A DNA stretch of 64,000 bases from Membranipora membranacea. Taxonomy: Eukaryota > Bryozoa > Gymnolaemata > Cheilostomatida > Membraniporidae. The translations under genes and the position numbers were made by a program. The DNA lies in assembly GCA_914767715.1 (NCBI GenBank), contig OU612075.1, positions 14,882,001-14,946,000 of the forward strand, in the 5' to 3' direction. Shown one piece after another: positions 1 through 12,000 of this stretch; within the stretch, counting starts at the first letter, position 1, and each line of letters begins with the position of its first letter. The notes below the pieces were generated by a model, which saw only the letters and a program-made list of their open reading frames with translations, was not told the DNA's origin and made no database searches.

Positions 1-274
1 CAAACAGGATGAACAGTTACCCTTACAACATCTACTTTGGTCTAGTTTATCAGTGATCTACATGTCTGGTTAAGAGCCAATGTCGGAGACTGGGCATCAT
101 TCTCTCTATTGATTGTTTAATAAAATCACCACAGTTAATTTCTAGTAAAATAATGATAGATCATACTGGATACTTGAGAACTTACCTGGGAGCAATGATT
201 TATACATGATTTCATAAGTGAATGTCAGGCGATATGTGTTTATATCTATTCATATTAATTTTTTTCTGGTTTAG

Positions 275-628
275 AAGCTGGGGTTGCCTCCTCCGTCAGA
301 GTCCTCCTCATCCGAGACAGCGATGACATCATACTCGAGTGCAGCACATTCATCACCTGCCTCACAGTTAGATATGATGGAGGCTGGGTACACAACAGCA
401 CCTATTGTAAGCTCAGGTACTGATGAGGAAAGTGACAGCTCAGGAAGCCGCAGAGATGAGCCTCAGCTGGCTAATGGTGATGAGATGGTAGAACGATCTG
501 CTGCATCTGTCTCTATTGCTACAGTGTCCATGAATGAAAATAGGGCAGGAGGATCGGCTATGTCTGTCTCTACAGTTGTAACAGCGTCCACGAATGACAA
601 TAGGGAGGAACAAATTGATCAACCTTAG
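275..628 (+). CDS. Last coding exon of an unidentified gene (Ser/Thr-rich acidic tail)
   Basis: A pyrimidine-rich tract ending in TTTAG precedes position 275. From there an open frame begins KLGLPPPSESSSSE and runs 118 codons to a TAG stop. The encoded tail is low in complexity, rich in Ser, Thr, Glu and Asp, and has no Cys or membrane segment. A near-repeat of about 24 residues occurs near the end (SVSIATVSMNENRAGGS, then SVSTVVTASTNDNRE). I do not recognise the protein. The pattern resembles the disordered C-terminal tail of a receptor or regulatory protein whose other exons lie upstream of the window. The reading rests on the splice acceptor, the open frame and an AATAAA 63 bases after the stop. 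Confidence 0.55.
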   Translation, partial: KLGLPPPSESSSSETAMTSYSSAAHSSPASQLDMMEAGYTTAPIVSSGTDEESDSSGSRRDEPQLANGDEMVERSAASVSIATVSMNENRAGGSAMSVSTVVTASTNDNREEQIDQP

Positions 629-690
629 ACTTCATAACCACTTATAATCATGCTGACATCCTGCTGGTGTTAATTTTTCTCTCATTATAT

Positions 691-696
691 AATAAA
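691..696 (+). other. Poly(A) signal AATAAA
   Basis: Canonical AATAAA 63 bp downstream of the stop codon of the exon at 275-628, on the same strand. It supports that exon being terminal. Confidence 0.5.
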
Positions 697-1427
697 GTAC
701 AATACAATTGTTCTTGAAATTATTTTGTGTATCACAAATATCAATTCAGTGGCTCAGTGGTAAATTAGACAACATCTATTTGCGAAGAAATCCCATAAGT
801 GTTAAGTCTCTTTTCAGTAATTTTTTCTAGCTAGAAATCTGGCAGCTTTTCCCTTTTGCATTGATCGTCATACAAGTAACCAAATTCTAAAATTTCTGAT
901 CGTGTTATGAAATAATTGAATATGCACCTCGAGTTCTATCCTATAGTGTAAAGAGCATCAATTAATTCAGGGGCCTTGAATACTCTCATATGAAATTGGT
1001 CGTATGATCCAGAGTAAATAGATAGATTTAGGGGTGGGTACACATGTGGTGCTCAGACTAAATTGGCTCCAATGGTCTAAACGCACTCGGCGGTTGTGCA
1101 GACGATTTATTTCACACATAAACATTGCAAAATTAGCAAGTGCTGAACTTCAAAATCAATAACCTGTGACCGTCACAATTATCAATCAAAAGTGATTGTT
1201 GAACATTCTATAGTCTGTAATAGTCTTTAATACGAAAATATTTTTGTCGGAATCAGGTTCCACCACCATGACCCACGGTTATATAACACACTGCTTGTGG
1301 TTTTTACTGTTGTGGTTGAAATTTGCTTAGCTCCTGGAGGAGTGCCGCAGAATGCAGGATCTTTGTTGTTATTATTGAACACAGAAAAGCATCTCTCGGT
1401 TGATCTTTATTCAGTTTGAATGACAGC
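697..1427. other. Spacer, nothing recognised
   Basis: AT-rich spacer between the plus-strand terminal exon and the minus-strand cysteine-rich cluster. I see no coding exon, tRNA or clear repeat. The minus-strand reading at 1304-1492 is in a different frame from the neighbouring protein and has no paralogue support. Confidence 0.4.
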
Positions 1428-1649
1428 CTACACCTTTGCTGAGGTGGCCTTTTCGATTTTTGCTGGGCAGCAGAATAGTAAACCATCATCATTACTGTTT
1501 TGGTTTCTGATCTGATAGCAGGCTGGATTCAGTTTTGAATCAGACAGAATCTCCCCAACCTTCTGGCAGCCAGGTTCCAGGACTTCATCACCTCCGCTGG
1601 AATTATTACCTCTACTGGTTGGACAGCACCAGTCTATCATAGTCTCATT
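1428..1649 (-). pseudogene. Untranslated remnant of the 3' end of the Asn/Gly-rich Cys gene, copy 1
   Basis: Directly after the TAA that ends copy 1 (1650-1652), the same frame continues with NETMIDWCCP and about 60 more residues including a final FCCPAKI. This matches the C-terminal part of copy 2 at 23,280-23,590, where the frame is uninterrupted (VNETVVDWCCP and FCCPAKI). Copy 2 has GTG where copy 1 has TAA. The last WCC and FCC modules have therefore been cut off in copy 1, unless the codon is read through or a polymorphism or sequencing error explains it. The tail also ends earlier than in copy 2. Confidence 0.6.
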
Positions 1650-2955
1650 TTATCTAATGTGGTAGCACTCATAGCTTACAGGACCCCCAGATGCAATCCA
1701 TCCAGTCTTACATTCATTTCGACAATGCAGAGATATGTAGTTCCTGTTGTTGTTGGTGTTAATGTGATTCCTGTTGGTGCCATTGTTGTTGCCATTGTTG
1801 TTGTTGTTTTTGTTGTTAACGTTGCCTTCCTGATGGCAATCAGACTGATCCTGTATACAGCACCAGTCGTACCCAAGAGGACTAGTACGAAACTTGAAGC
1901 AACTGTCACCAGAAATTGTTTTAAATGTATTTCCGTTGCACCTGCCCCGGACATTGCCATTTCCAGGACAACACCACATATCTGAAAGGTCATATTGATC
2001 ATTAATACTTTCCTCATAAAGTACTACGTTGTCATCAGCAAAACGGAAACATGTTGTTCCTGCAGATGATGTGTTCCTCTTTGATCCGTATTTACAATCC
2101 TTATCGTTATAAGGGTTACCATTTGTGTTTCTGTTTTGATCTCCATTACTATTTCCATTGCCATTGCTGTATCCATTACCGTATCCATTTCCATTCTCAT
2201 TGTATTTTCCGTTCCCATTGCTGTTTGCATTATCATTATCATTGCCATCAACTGTAAATAGATTATAATGGTTGATCTAGAGCTGCAACAAAACTACTAT
2301 TACATCATGAGAAGGTTCTACATAAGGACATGACCCTTACAAAATTTGTATACGTATGTGCGTCATTCAACCTGCTGCCAACTGTAAATAAATTTTACTC
2401 CAACTTAATGTAAAACTTTCAGGGTTATGCTTAGCTTGTCCATAGCTAAACAGCTTCCCATTTAGATGATGATAAACTCATTTTCTTAACCAAAATTTAT
2501 ACCAAACAGACCGGTGATGAAGCTAGCGCTAAAATTAGGATACTCACGTTGCCCGTAGCCATTCCTTCTATCTCCTTCTAATTTTTCATTCCGAATTGTA
2601 TTTGTATTGACACTGACAGATAGAGTAAACAACACGACAGCTACCGTTGCTAGGCTATGTAGAAAAGGATCGTATGAGAAAAAAGTAACCAAAAAATGTA
2701 AAATACATAATATTATGCAAAACGTATATTATTTTGGTCTCAGCCCTGTAACCTTAATAGACAGCGATCTTGGAAATTTTAAAGTTTATAGGAAGTATCA
2801 TTGTTCATGCTTTAGTTCGTGCAATATAAAAAGCCTCATGTAGAATCGGACCTAATTTTGAACTGCATGTGGCAAGTGAAGAAACGGTAAGTTAGATTGT
2901 AAAAGCTTAAACACATAATTTACACGCCTACTGCAAACCTTGTATTCGGCTCCAT
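1650..2955 (-). CDS. Secreted Asn/Gly-rich WCCP-module protein, copy 1 (shortened)
   Basis: Three coding exons on the minus strand: 2939-2955 (MEPNT plus two bases), 2548-2654 (hydrophobic, a likely signal peptide around ATVAVVLFTLSVSV) and 1650-2251. Phases agree at both junctions, and copy 2 at 23.3-25.0 kb has the same structure. The predicted product is about 241 residues. It has an N-terminal signal, a long Asn/Gly/Tyr-rich linker, then cysteine modules ending in DMWCCP and YDWCC, a second Asn-rich stretch near 1740-1830, and a final CRNECKTGW segment. It stops with TAA where copy 2 reads Val, losing about 70 residues. The function is unknown. An extracellular structural or mucosal role is only an inference from the signal peptide and Cys content. 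The first exon is short and its donor (GTTTGC) is weak. Confidence 0.55.
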
Positions 2956-3677
2956 GTTCTTAAGACTGCATAGATCAGAACTGTCCATTAAAAATGTTCA
3001 ATCCCCTTTAGTTTGGAGCCTCATGACACATTCAATTTATTCTATAATGAGTTTGTAATAAACCAACGCACTTAGAGGAGGGGGAGCATATTACCCTCTT
3101 TTCATTCAAATCCTAGCCTGCTATGGAATCATTACATATTTCCTTATTGCATTGTTTGTATTATTGTTGATGGTAGCGGCACAAGGAAACATCAATCAGG
3201 TTTTCCTTGTTCTGACAGATTTCTGGTGGTTCCTGGACAAGTATTGAAGTGTCCGGTGATGTCAGGCTCAGTATTGATTTATGTCAGGTTCTGTACGTTA
3301 CCAAAATGATACATGCATGGCTGTCATTGTAGTTAGGTGCAATCAAGAAAGAGATCATTATAAAATTTGTGTATTTGGTAATTGGGAATGATGTTTATTG
3401 CGAAGTAGTCGTCGAAGAAAACATTTATGTTTATAAAAAGGCAGTCTTGCGAGATCTGAATATTTATATAACATGTGACAATAAGCTAAAAACTATGAGA
3501 ATGTTAAATTACTTATATATTTCTATTTTCTAGCTGCAGTTTGAATGTTTAGCTGAGATAAATGTAGCACAAATAGGCCGCAAAATCCCACAGAACATGC
3601 TGACATTAGCAACTGTCTTGGCACTGATTGGTTAGGTGTAATGAGACCAACCCAACCAATCTGAGCCAACAAATTGG
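2956..3677. other. Intergenic DNA between the paired Cys-rich genes, no gene seen
   Basis: About 720 bp between the first exon of the Asn/Gly-rich gene and the stop of the repeat gene upstream of it. It is alignable by eye with 25,034-25,752 in the second unit, so it probably holds the promoter of the Asn/Gly-rich gene. I could not name a specific element. Confidence 0.4.
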
Positions 3678-6674
3678 CTAATTACTTGAGAGTGTGGCTG
3701 GAGGGCAGCACCAACGGGAGTTAGTAATTTTGTAACATCTCGATTTGGGGGTATCTGTTTTTGAGTATACCCATCCTTCCTGATGGCAGGCCCCATCGAG
3801 GCCTAACGCACCATTGAGCCAGTGCCTATTGTTGATGTCATAACGATTGAACAGAGTCTGAGGGCAGCACCAGCGGGTAGTGGTGCCATTGGTTGATCCA
3901 CAGTTTCCTTTGGTGCTGTCAGGGCAGTTCCATGGACCGTTCAGAATTCCGCAACATTTTGGATCATTACGCCAGTCTAAAAAGGTCCATCCATCCTGAC
4001 AATGATTTGAACTTAGAACGCTGCATGTATCCTCTGTAGGAGCGGTTGAAATTGGGCAGCAGAAACCAGAGCCATATAGCACCTTGCAACAGCCGTCAGA
4101 AGTGGAGGTTGTTGAAAACAGAAATCCCTTCGGACAATAATTTGCATTGGGATGTGTGCATCTATTGTTGTTGGGATTACTCTCAGGTACGCGTTGATTG
4201 GTATTAGTGTTGATTCTTTTACTCGGATTTGGATTACCATTACCATTCCCTCTCAAATGTTGATTAGTATTGCCAGTATTAGTGTTTAATATATTATTCT
4301 GATATTTATGACTATTACTTCTGGGCCGATGCTCATTGTCGGGAACAAAACCAGAGGGACAGCACCAGCGGGTAGGGAAACCACTGCTTGATCCGGAGTT
4401 TCCTTGAGTCCAATTTGGTTTCCATGGGCCCCTAAGAATTTCACAGCATCTGTTAGATCTACGGTTGACTGAAAAGTACCATCCATTCTGACAGTGATTT
4501 GCATTTGGGATGGTGCAACTGGAATAAGTAGGAGGCTTCGAAATTGGGCAGCAAAAGCCAGAACCATGTAGTACTTTGCAACAGCTGATGGAAGTTGAGT
4601 TGGATGAAAGTGCATATCCCTCCTGACAATAGTTTGCGTTGGGATGTGTGCATCTATTATTGTTCCCATGTGTGCGTTGATTGGTATTGGTGTTGATTCT
4701 TTTACTCGGATTTAGATTACCATTACCATTGCTCTGATATATATCTCCATTACTCCTAAGCACATTGGAGTAGTTGCTAGTGTGTATGACCCGAGGGCAG
4801 CACCAACGGGAGTTTGTAATTTTGTAGCATCCTGATTTGGGGGTATCTGTTTTTGTGTATACCCATCCTCCCTGATGGCAGGCCCCATCGAGACCTATCG
4901 CACCATTGAGCCAGTGTGAATTGTCGATGTCATAACGATTGAACAGAGTCTGAGGACAGCACCAGCGGGTAGCAGTGCCATTGGTTGATCCACAGTTTCC
5001 AACGGTGTTGTTAGGGCAATTCCATGGACCATTGAGAACTCTGCAACATCTCTGACTACTGTGGTTGACTGAAAAGGTCCATCCATTCTGACAATTATTC
5101 GCGTTTGGGATGGTGCATGTGCCTTGTCTCTGGCCATAATCAACACTGTCATTTCCTAGCAATCAAACAAAAGAACAATTGTCATCCACGGGAGAGGAGT
5201 AGCAATGAGAAGAAGCCAAAAAAAACTAATCATATTACATTTCCTGAAACTTAATATACTAGTAGAACAACTCTGATAATGACTGGTTTTGTAGAGGCCG
5301 TTTTTCTCATTTTTAGCTAACTGTTAATTATTCACAGCTCTGAAAAATGGACTGCTTATCCTTGTGCATGCAAAAAAAATCTCACATTATCATTTACACT
5401 GATATGCTGATACACTGATATATCACTGACATGTCGGTAATAGTCTGACTAAGATTTCATATCGCAAGTTTTTTACATTCTGCGCATGCTCAGCTCTGGG
5501 CATGAGCTGATCTCTGCAAAATTGAGCCTCGGAATTCCGAAGCCATCTGATTGGCTGCCTGCTCTGGTGGCACACTCCCAAATGCGTGCGGAATTGTTAG
5601 AAAGAGTTATCTTCTACTGTCACTATTAGCTAAATTTGATTAGTAGTTTATGCAGGGGACATCCCATTTCCCCAGACCAAAATTGCAATCAGAACCCAGA
5701 CTAAACTCATTGTTCTTGCACATGCGCAAATTAAAGCCACGCATGATGCATACTTAGCCTTACGACAACTTCTTTGTGGTAATGATAGCCTAGTTTATCA
5801 GTGATCTACATGCTCAGTCAGATCACGAGAGTCAGTATGAGTTTTTTAAACTGCATGTTTTTAACTTGAATAATTGTACATTAACTGAAATACATTGAAT
5901 TCATAAAGATGGCAAAATGATGCAGTAAATTACGTTATGCAAAAGCGTGATGGATAACTATGCAGTACTACATGTAAAAACAGTGTTTACAGCAATGGAT
6001 CACCTATATTGGGTGAATGTTGAGCATTGAGGGAGAAATTTTCATGCTCATGATTTCTCTTCTATTGAATTTATCATCAAACGCCATGATCAAAACCTTG
6101 GCAATATTCTCTAGTTTAACGGCATAACATTTTTTTGGAGTGAGAGGATTGCATGCAATGTTCCAAGTCTCCTGTACACAGTGAAAGCATAAACTTATCA
6201 AATACCTCAATTGAATGCATAGAGAGCCGAATTTAAAAATGGCACATTTTGCCCAAAAATGAACTTTCAGCGGTCACTGCAACTCAACTTCATATATTTG
6301 GGAGGTTTGAACTGTGAAAATAACTATTAGAAATGGTCACTAATACAATATTAAACAGTTTAAAAAAGGGATATATTACATTTTAAGCTAAGAATTTAAA
6401 AATGGCACATTTTGCCCAAAAATGGCACATTTTTCCCAAAAATGAACTTTCAGAGGTCACTGCAACTCAACTTCATATATTTGGGAGGTTTGAACTGTGA
6501 AAATAACTATTAGAAATGGTCACTAATACAATATTAAACAGTTTAAAAAAAGGGATATATCACATTTTAGGCTAAGAATTTCATGAACACTCACCAATTT
6601 CTTGGGCGATTCCATTCTGTGCGTCAACCATGCAAATAGTGCATGTCACTATCAACATGGTAGCTGTCAGTGAG
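3678..6674 (-). CDS. Secreted cysteine-rich protein with repeated WCCP/FCCP modules
   Basis: A large exon at 3678-5155 (491 codons plus stop) joins in phase to an exon at 6595-6674, which carries a hydrophobic start (MLIVTCTICMV). The donor is GTGAGT and the acceptor is TTGCTAG. A further 5' exon is possible because an acceptor precedes 6674; one phase-compatible candidate begins MQWVT near 7,150. The product is at least 513 residues. Modules follow the order alpha1-gamma1-Asn linker-beta1-alpha2-Asn linker-beta2-alpha3-gamma2. Alpha is CTIPNANxCQNGW..FSVN..CC..L.GPWNCP..TRWCCP. Beta is CTHPNANYC..CCKVL.GSGFCCP. Gamma is DGACHQ.GWVY..CYKI..SRWCCP. I do not recognise the family. The dense, evenly spaced Cys pairs suggest a disulfide-rich extracellular protein. 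The decayed paralogue is at 25.75-27.1 kb. Confidence 0.7.
5400..5830. other. Intron interior, no gene; short dispersed repeat
   Basis: Intron of the repeat gene. The word TAGTTTATCAGTGATCTACA near 5,790 also occurs at about 40-61 in the window, so it is a dispersed repeat fragment. Nothing else was recognised. Confidence 0.35.
6229..6580. repeat. Tandem duplication of about 165-190 bp
   Basis: Two adjacent copies, about 6229-6390 and 6391-6580. Both start GAATTTAAAAATGGCACA and run through the same AACAGTTTAAAAAA end. The second copy has an extra internal repeat of the GGCACATTTTGCCCAAAAAT block. It lies in the intron just downstream of the signal-peptide exon of the repeat gene. Confidence 0.8.
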
Positions 6675-6719
6675 CTAAAAACAAAATGTTACAATGATAA
6701 TATCATATTGAAACATGGA

Positions 6720-9020
6720 CAGGTTACATGAATTTCTTTCTTCTTTTTAACTTTATTGGCATAATTTTCATTCGATGAGAATGTTTTACAAAATCAGCCT
6801 TCCGAGAAAACAAAAAAAGGGGAAAAGAAAACTAAAAACTTTCAATCAAGATGACGAAAAAGATAATCAGAAAAAGTTGAGTTTGAATGATTTATAATTG
6901 ATTATTGAACGTAAATTATAGGGAATATTGTTAAAAGTAGATTTAAAGCTGTAAATAAAATAGTCTTAGTCTTAAGTCTTATATGTCACAGATATGCTCA
7001 TTTTTACTGTCAATTATTGCTTCATAATCAGATGCAAAATCATGCAAGGAATCTTTTTTATTTTAGCATTTTAAAAATTTTCTGCTGTCACTTGATCAGG
7101 CTAAGAGCAACAAAATTATTCATGTATAGCCTACCTAGTTACCCACTGCATTTTATGCTGATTATCCTCTCGAGAATCAATGTCACTTTATGAGTCAAAT
7201 TATTGGATGAGTCAAAAAATGTTGTAGATACCAATTTATACCTCACACTACAACTGCTTGGCTCATAAATTGTAGGCTGAGCACTCATTGGCTAACAGAA
7301 ACAGCCTCATAGGGAAGTATACGGTACCAGCTTGGTGCATGCAGACCAGATAACAGAAAAATATCAAACTCATATTTCACATTATATTTAGCAATTAATC
7401 TTCACCAAAGCAAAGATTTCCTGATTTTTTAAACACATACAATATTGTTTTTTAGGCCCGGTCTTCATTGATAGCCAATATAACTTCACCCATATTGGCA
7501 GATGCATTGAAGCTATCAAAACTGGGAAAACTCAATGCACAAAATATAGCACATTTCACGATTCTTCCCTGATTGGAGCTTAGTAGACCAATCAGATGCT
7601 CTGTTAACACTATTTAGCCTACTCATGACTCCCCTCAGTGGTTGTGAGGGACTGGGTTCCAGGTCTATGATTTATGACTTCCTTCAGACAAGGATATGTC
7701 GTCATGCCCGCGGCGTTGTTAATCCATCAGTGGGATCTGATGAGGAAGAGATGTAATCTATGAGAGGATATATGTCATATTAGGTGTAATATGCTTACCA
7801 TTGTGTCTGTCAGTGATTTAAGGTATTTGGAGGTTCAAGACACTTTTTCTCCGTTGACCAGGTTTGGCTAGCAAAAGCATAAAAAATGCTTTAAAATATC
7901 GATAGAAACTAATTAGATTTCATAGTCTCGAAATGCCAATAAAATAATTAAGTCAGAATCGAAACTGTTTTGGCATTGGGCATAACATACAGTCTAGTCA
8001 GCACTGTGTAACCTTGTTTCATACCAACCAGAAACCAGGAAAGGGAAGTAAGATGTTTTAAAGGCTAGCTTGAATATGCTCAGAAGTTAAACTCATGACA
8101 GTCTTTCGGTCTTGAAGATGTGGCATTTGACACTTTACAAAAATTGTATAGAATATAGGATTATGCCAACTTTTAGGTATCAATTTATTGCAATGGGGAA
8201 CAAGATGGCATACATTACATAACCTTATGTGTGGAAAAGCCTCTCTAGCAGAAAGAGAAATATTCAAGGAACATCGGAAGACCAATCGGCTTGATTTGAT
8301 TTTCTCTATTAAAATGTTAGTTAGCAATAGGTTATTATTCAATTATAAGCTATGTCATGGTGAAGACAGTGTGATTGTGAGCTGATTGCACCAAAAAACC
8401 TCAAGTCCCTTTATGGCAAAAGTTTCAACTGAAATTTTTGAAAATTTGACAGCCATAGTCAAGGTATAGCGCAGTTTTTCTTCTACTGAGCAATGATGGG
8501 CAGCCATAGCATGATAAACGGTAATCACATTTACTAATAAACTCACGTACATTTACTAATGTTATTTATAAAAAATATTCTCCATCGAATAGGTATCAGA
8601 GTATCTTTTATGTCACAAAACTCCATTCAAATATATAGGTCATAAATAAGCAGTTTTGACGTTGTTCATAACATATAGTTAAGTCAGCGACCATCACTGC
8701 GGGGGTGTAACTCTGTGTTACTAATGATGATTGACTCTCACCCTAAAATATGACAAAATTTGCGAAGGAACTATTTAAACCTTAAATTCTCAGCAGAAAA
8801 CCTAAAGTTTTGCCTAAATAATGCATTGATGTCAAAAAACTTCCAGAATTCCCACCAAACATATCAAAATGAATAATGTTGTTGGTTTGAGCGCTATTGT
8901 TGCCAACATTGAAATCAGTGCAGACCAGATGTCCGCCAACCACTGGTTACGTAGTCAGGGCTTTTACTCCGGTTCCAACATCAGACCAAATTGGATTGGC
9001 CTGGAGTCCCATCTTAATAA
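6720..9020. other. Intergenic, no supported gene
   Basis: AT-rich sequence between two minus-strand genes. A 60-bp block near 7,660-7,735 (TTATGACTTCCTTCAGACAA and the following GGATATGTCGTCATG) recurs near 20,618-20,680, so it belongs to a dispersed repeat. The short open frames here have no paralogue and no recognisable domain. Confidence 0.4.
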
Positions 9021-9024
9021 TTAT

Positions 9025-12000
9025 TCATTCTTTTTCTTCTCTTCCCAGTAGTAATTTTTCCTCATGCGGTTTGCTGGATGGTTTGAGAGATTTACTTTGT
9101 CTATTCATGTGTGTGAGATACAGAATATTCACCAGCCACTGGAAGAAATTCAAATATTGATTTATCTCCCCAAAAATTCCAAAAACAGTGACATAAGACA
9201 CTCGTTCTGCGATGGACAATATTTAAAACTGATTGCAATTGCAGAATAAGCCTTAGCGATATAATTATTCCTGACATTGATATTATGAATGACTTATTTA
9301 CATTATGGTAAACTGATTCAGTAAAATTGCATTATGGGATACTCATTCTAGCAAATGGCATCATGGGATATTCATGCAAAAAATGCCACTGTTTGGATAC
9401 GTATGCAGAATTTGACATTTCAGAATACTTACTCAAGAAAATGGCATTGTGGGATGCATATGAAGATATAGATTCTGGGGGATGCCCATTGAAGTATAGT
9501 GACATTGTGAGTTGCTTACATGAGGAAATGAGGCGGATTATAGCTATCAAAGTAAATGGCATTGTGGGGATACTCATTCGAATAAAAGGCATTGTGGGAT
9601 ACACATTCAAGAAAATGTCACTGTTGAGTACTTATTCAATTTCCATTGTTGGTTATATACCTATCTGAGGATATCATACCTTCTGTTGTATACTCATTGC
9701 ATAACCTAATAGATACATCATTCATCTTCGATAACATACTCACCATCGCAAGGTACACAAAGCTGATTGCTGTTGAGTACCATTCGTATGATATTGTCTC
9801 TACAAGAGCGCCCCCAATCAGCGGTCCCAATGTGGATCCTAAGCCTATTGCTGCATTAATCATCCCAGTTATCATACCAAAAGTCTTTAAATTCTCACCA
9901 TCATAACCATTAACCCTGGAAAAGTTCATAAACTAAAATTGTAATTTTCATTTTCGTACAAGTAGGCCTTATGGTTGTAGAATGGTTTTTGTGGGTCTTA
10001 AAAAATGAAATCCCACAGCAAGCAATATAGCAAGAAACTATTCAAGAGATTCACAAAATTGATACAGTGAGTGATTCAGCACCATTACGTTCTAAACATT
10101 GAAAGCTTAGTTGTCTCCACATATAACAGAGAGAGCACAACTCCTGATTCAGAAACATTACTTTTTGCAGAGATTGAACATTATTTTGGCTAACTAATAA
10201 AGGTATTATATGCATAATGTAATTTTACAGATATTATTGAAGACACATTCCTGTTGAATTAATAAATTGATATCTGTGTATCTTACATGAATATACATAC
10301 ACGTATTTAGTATTTATACTCACATGACTAAATTAAGAGCTGCCTGGAATGGAGGTATAAGTACACCAGCTTGTATAGAATAGGAAACAAACATAAGTAT
10401 CATGGGCAGCCAAACACTCCTGAAAATTAATATTACAAAATAGAAAAGACACAATGATAAACACTGCCTGCATTTCTAGTTGAGAATAGTACACCAGCCA
10501 ATATCACACACGGAAGGGCCAACCTGAAAACAGTCATCAAACCAACTTTCAAGAGCGGTGGAAAGGTCAAAATGTCCCATGCTCAAACACTCGCACGACT
10601 AAATTAATACTGGCCAGTATTTATATTGTTGTTCTTTTATGTTTATCAGTGAGATATACTTTTATACACCACAAGATTTTCTGAGCTCTCTCATTTTTTT
10701 AAAACCTTATTAGAAAGATCAGTAATGGACTTTTTTCATCATTGTCTGAATACTTGGTCAACCCATTATACATCAGCATAATGTGAATTATTGGTTATGA
10801 GAAGTTGGGAATTTTCACAGTGGAAGGCAAAATTGGAACTGTATAGAAGGCTAGTACCTTAGCAATCGCAAGACAGATTCTGGAATACGCAAAAAATAAA
10901 TAAAAACATTTTTTGTGATTTGTCTGCTTTTTTGCAATTAGATATGGACGCTTAACAAAGTGTGCCTTGGGCTGCGGTTCACTTCAGGAGTGGTAAGATA
11001 CCACTACACTATATTTGAATCATAGCGCTGCGGTGATTTGTTCACCATAACTGTAAGGGTACTGAGTTCCCCCAATATTTTATAACACAACTCATGTTTT
11101 CATTACCAATAAATTCTGAACTGTATATCTTTATGATTTATTCATTAAAAAATATTCAATCTCACACCATTCGTATCTTGCAATATAATTAGATAGAATT
11201 TTTTTTTTTTTTCGTGAGTTCCATTTTTTTTCACTCAATTCGGGCGGAAGCACTCGATTGATACAGTTGTGGCGTCTTGATGAGTTTCTGATAGTGTTTT
11301 AAAAGCCACTGTCAAGTTTTAAACAAACATCCTTTTTCCCAATTATTTGGAAATGGAGGAAAACGATTTTCCACTGTGAAACATTTTCCAAAACCTTGGA
11401 TCCACATGTCTATTTAGTATTGGCTTTTCATTTCAATTTTTTGTCATTAGTGTTTCTTAGGTAAATACTACGACATGGTTTTGGGTCCAGGTGCATCTAA
11501 ATATTCACACAAAAAAGACAGAATTACAATGTCATTTTCACTAAATAATCCCATGCAGCATGCTTATTGGAATAGAATTGATTAAGTTCATAAAGATCTC
11601 AACATACCTGTATCCGTGAAATATGAAATAAAGCAGTGGAGAAGGGGCCATGAAGAGATAGACAAGTACCAGTGTAAACCAAACAACCATCATCTGTGAC
11701 CAGATATAGCCCTGGACAAGCATTGGAGGTAAATTAATATTATAATGATTTTGGTGTGATAATATAATATAAAACATTATAAAAAATATATCATAATATG
11801 GTATTATATAATATGAAATATAATGCATTATGGTTCATGTAATATAATATAAAATAATATGCGATAATGTAATATAATGGCATATAATATATTACAATAT
11901 GGTATATATTTGTGGCACTGTGAGGTATTTCTTGCATTGCTAGTAGTGCTGTAACGTTTTTTTATTTGGCTGGTGATGCCTCGGTTCTGATTCTGGCAAC

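Larger units (their letters stand above)
1428..6674 (-). repeat. Segmental duplication unit 1 (paired Cys-rich genes)
   Basis: This block contains the Asn/Gly-rich gene and the repeat gene in the same order and orientation as 23,280-27,094. Similarity extends into the intergenic DNA. For example, 3,128-3,290 and 25,232-25,375 share the run GGCACAAGGAAACATCAATC and neighbouring words. The duplication therefore copied genomic DNA rather than an mRNA. Confidence 0.75.

Noticed and set aside
1659-1985. Plus-strand 108-residue frame rich in Val and Ile
   Set aside because: It is the antisense of the Asn-rich exon of the cysteine gene; GTT codons mirror AAC codons. The minus strand has splice sites and a paralogue.
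9327-9668. 113-residue frame downstream of the transporter exon
   Set aside because: Encoded by degenerate 30-bp minisatellite units; no homologue or splice support.
11541-11828. 95-residue hydrophobic protein
   Set aside because: It is the SLC18B1-like exon 11608-11711 plus intron read-through into AT-rich repeat on one side.
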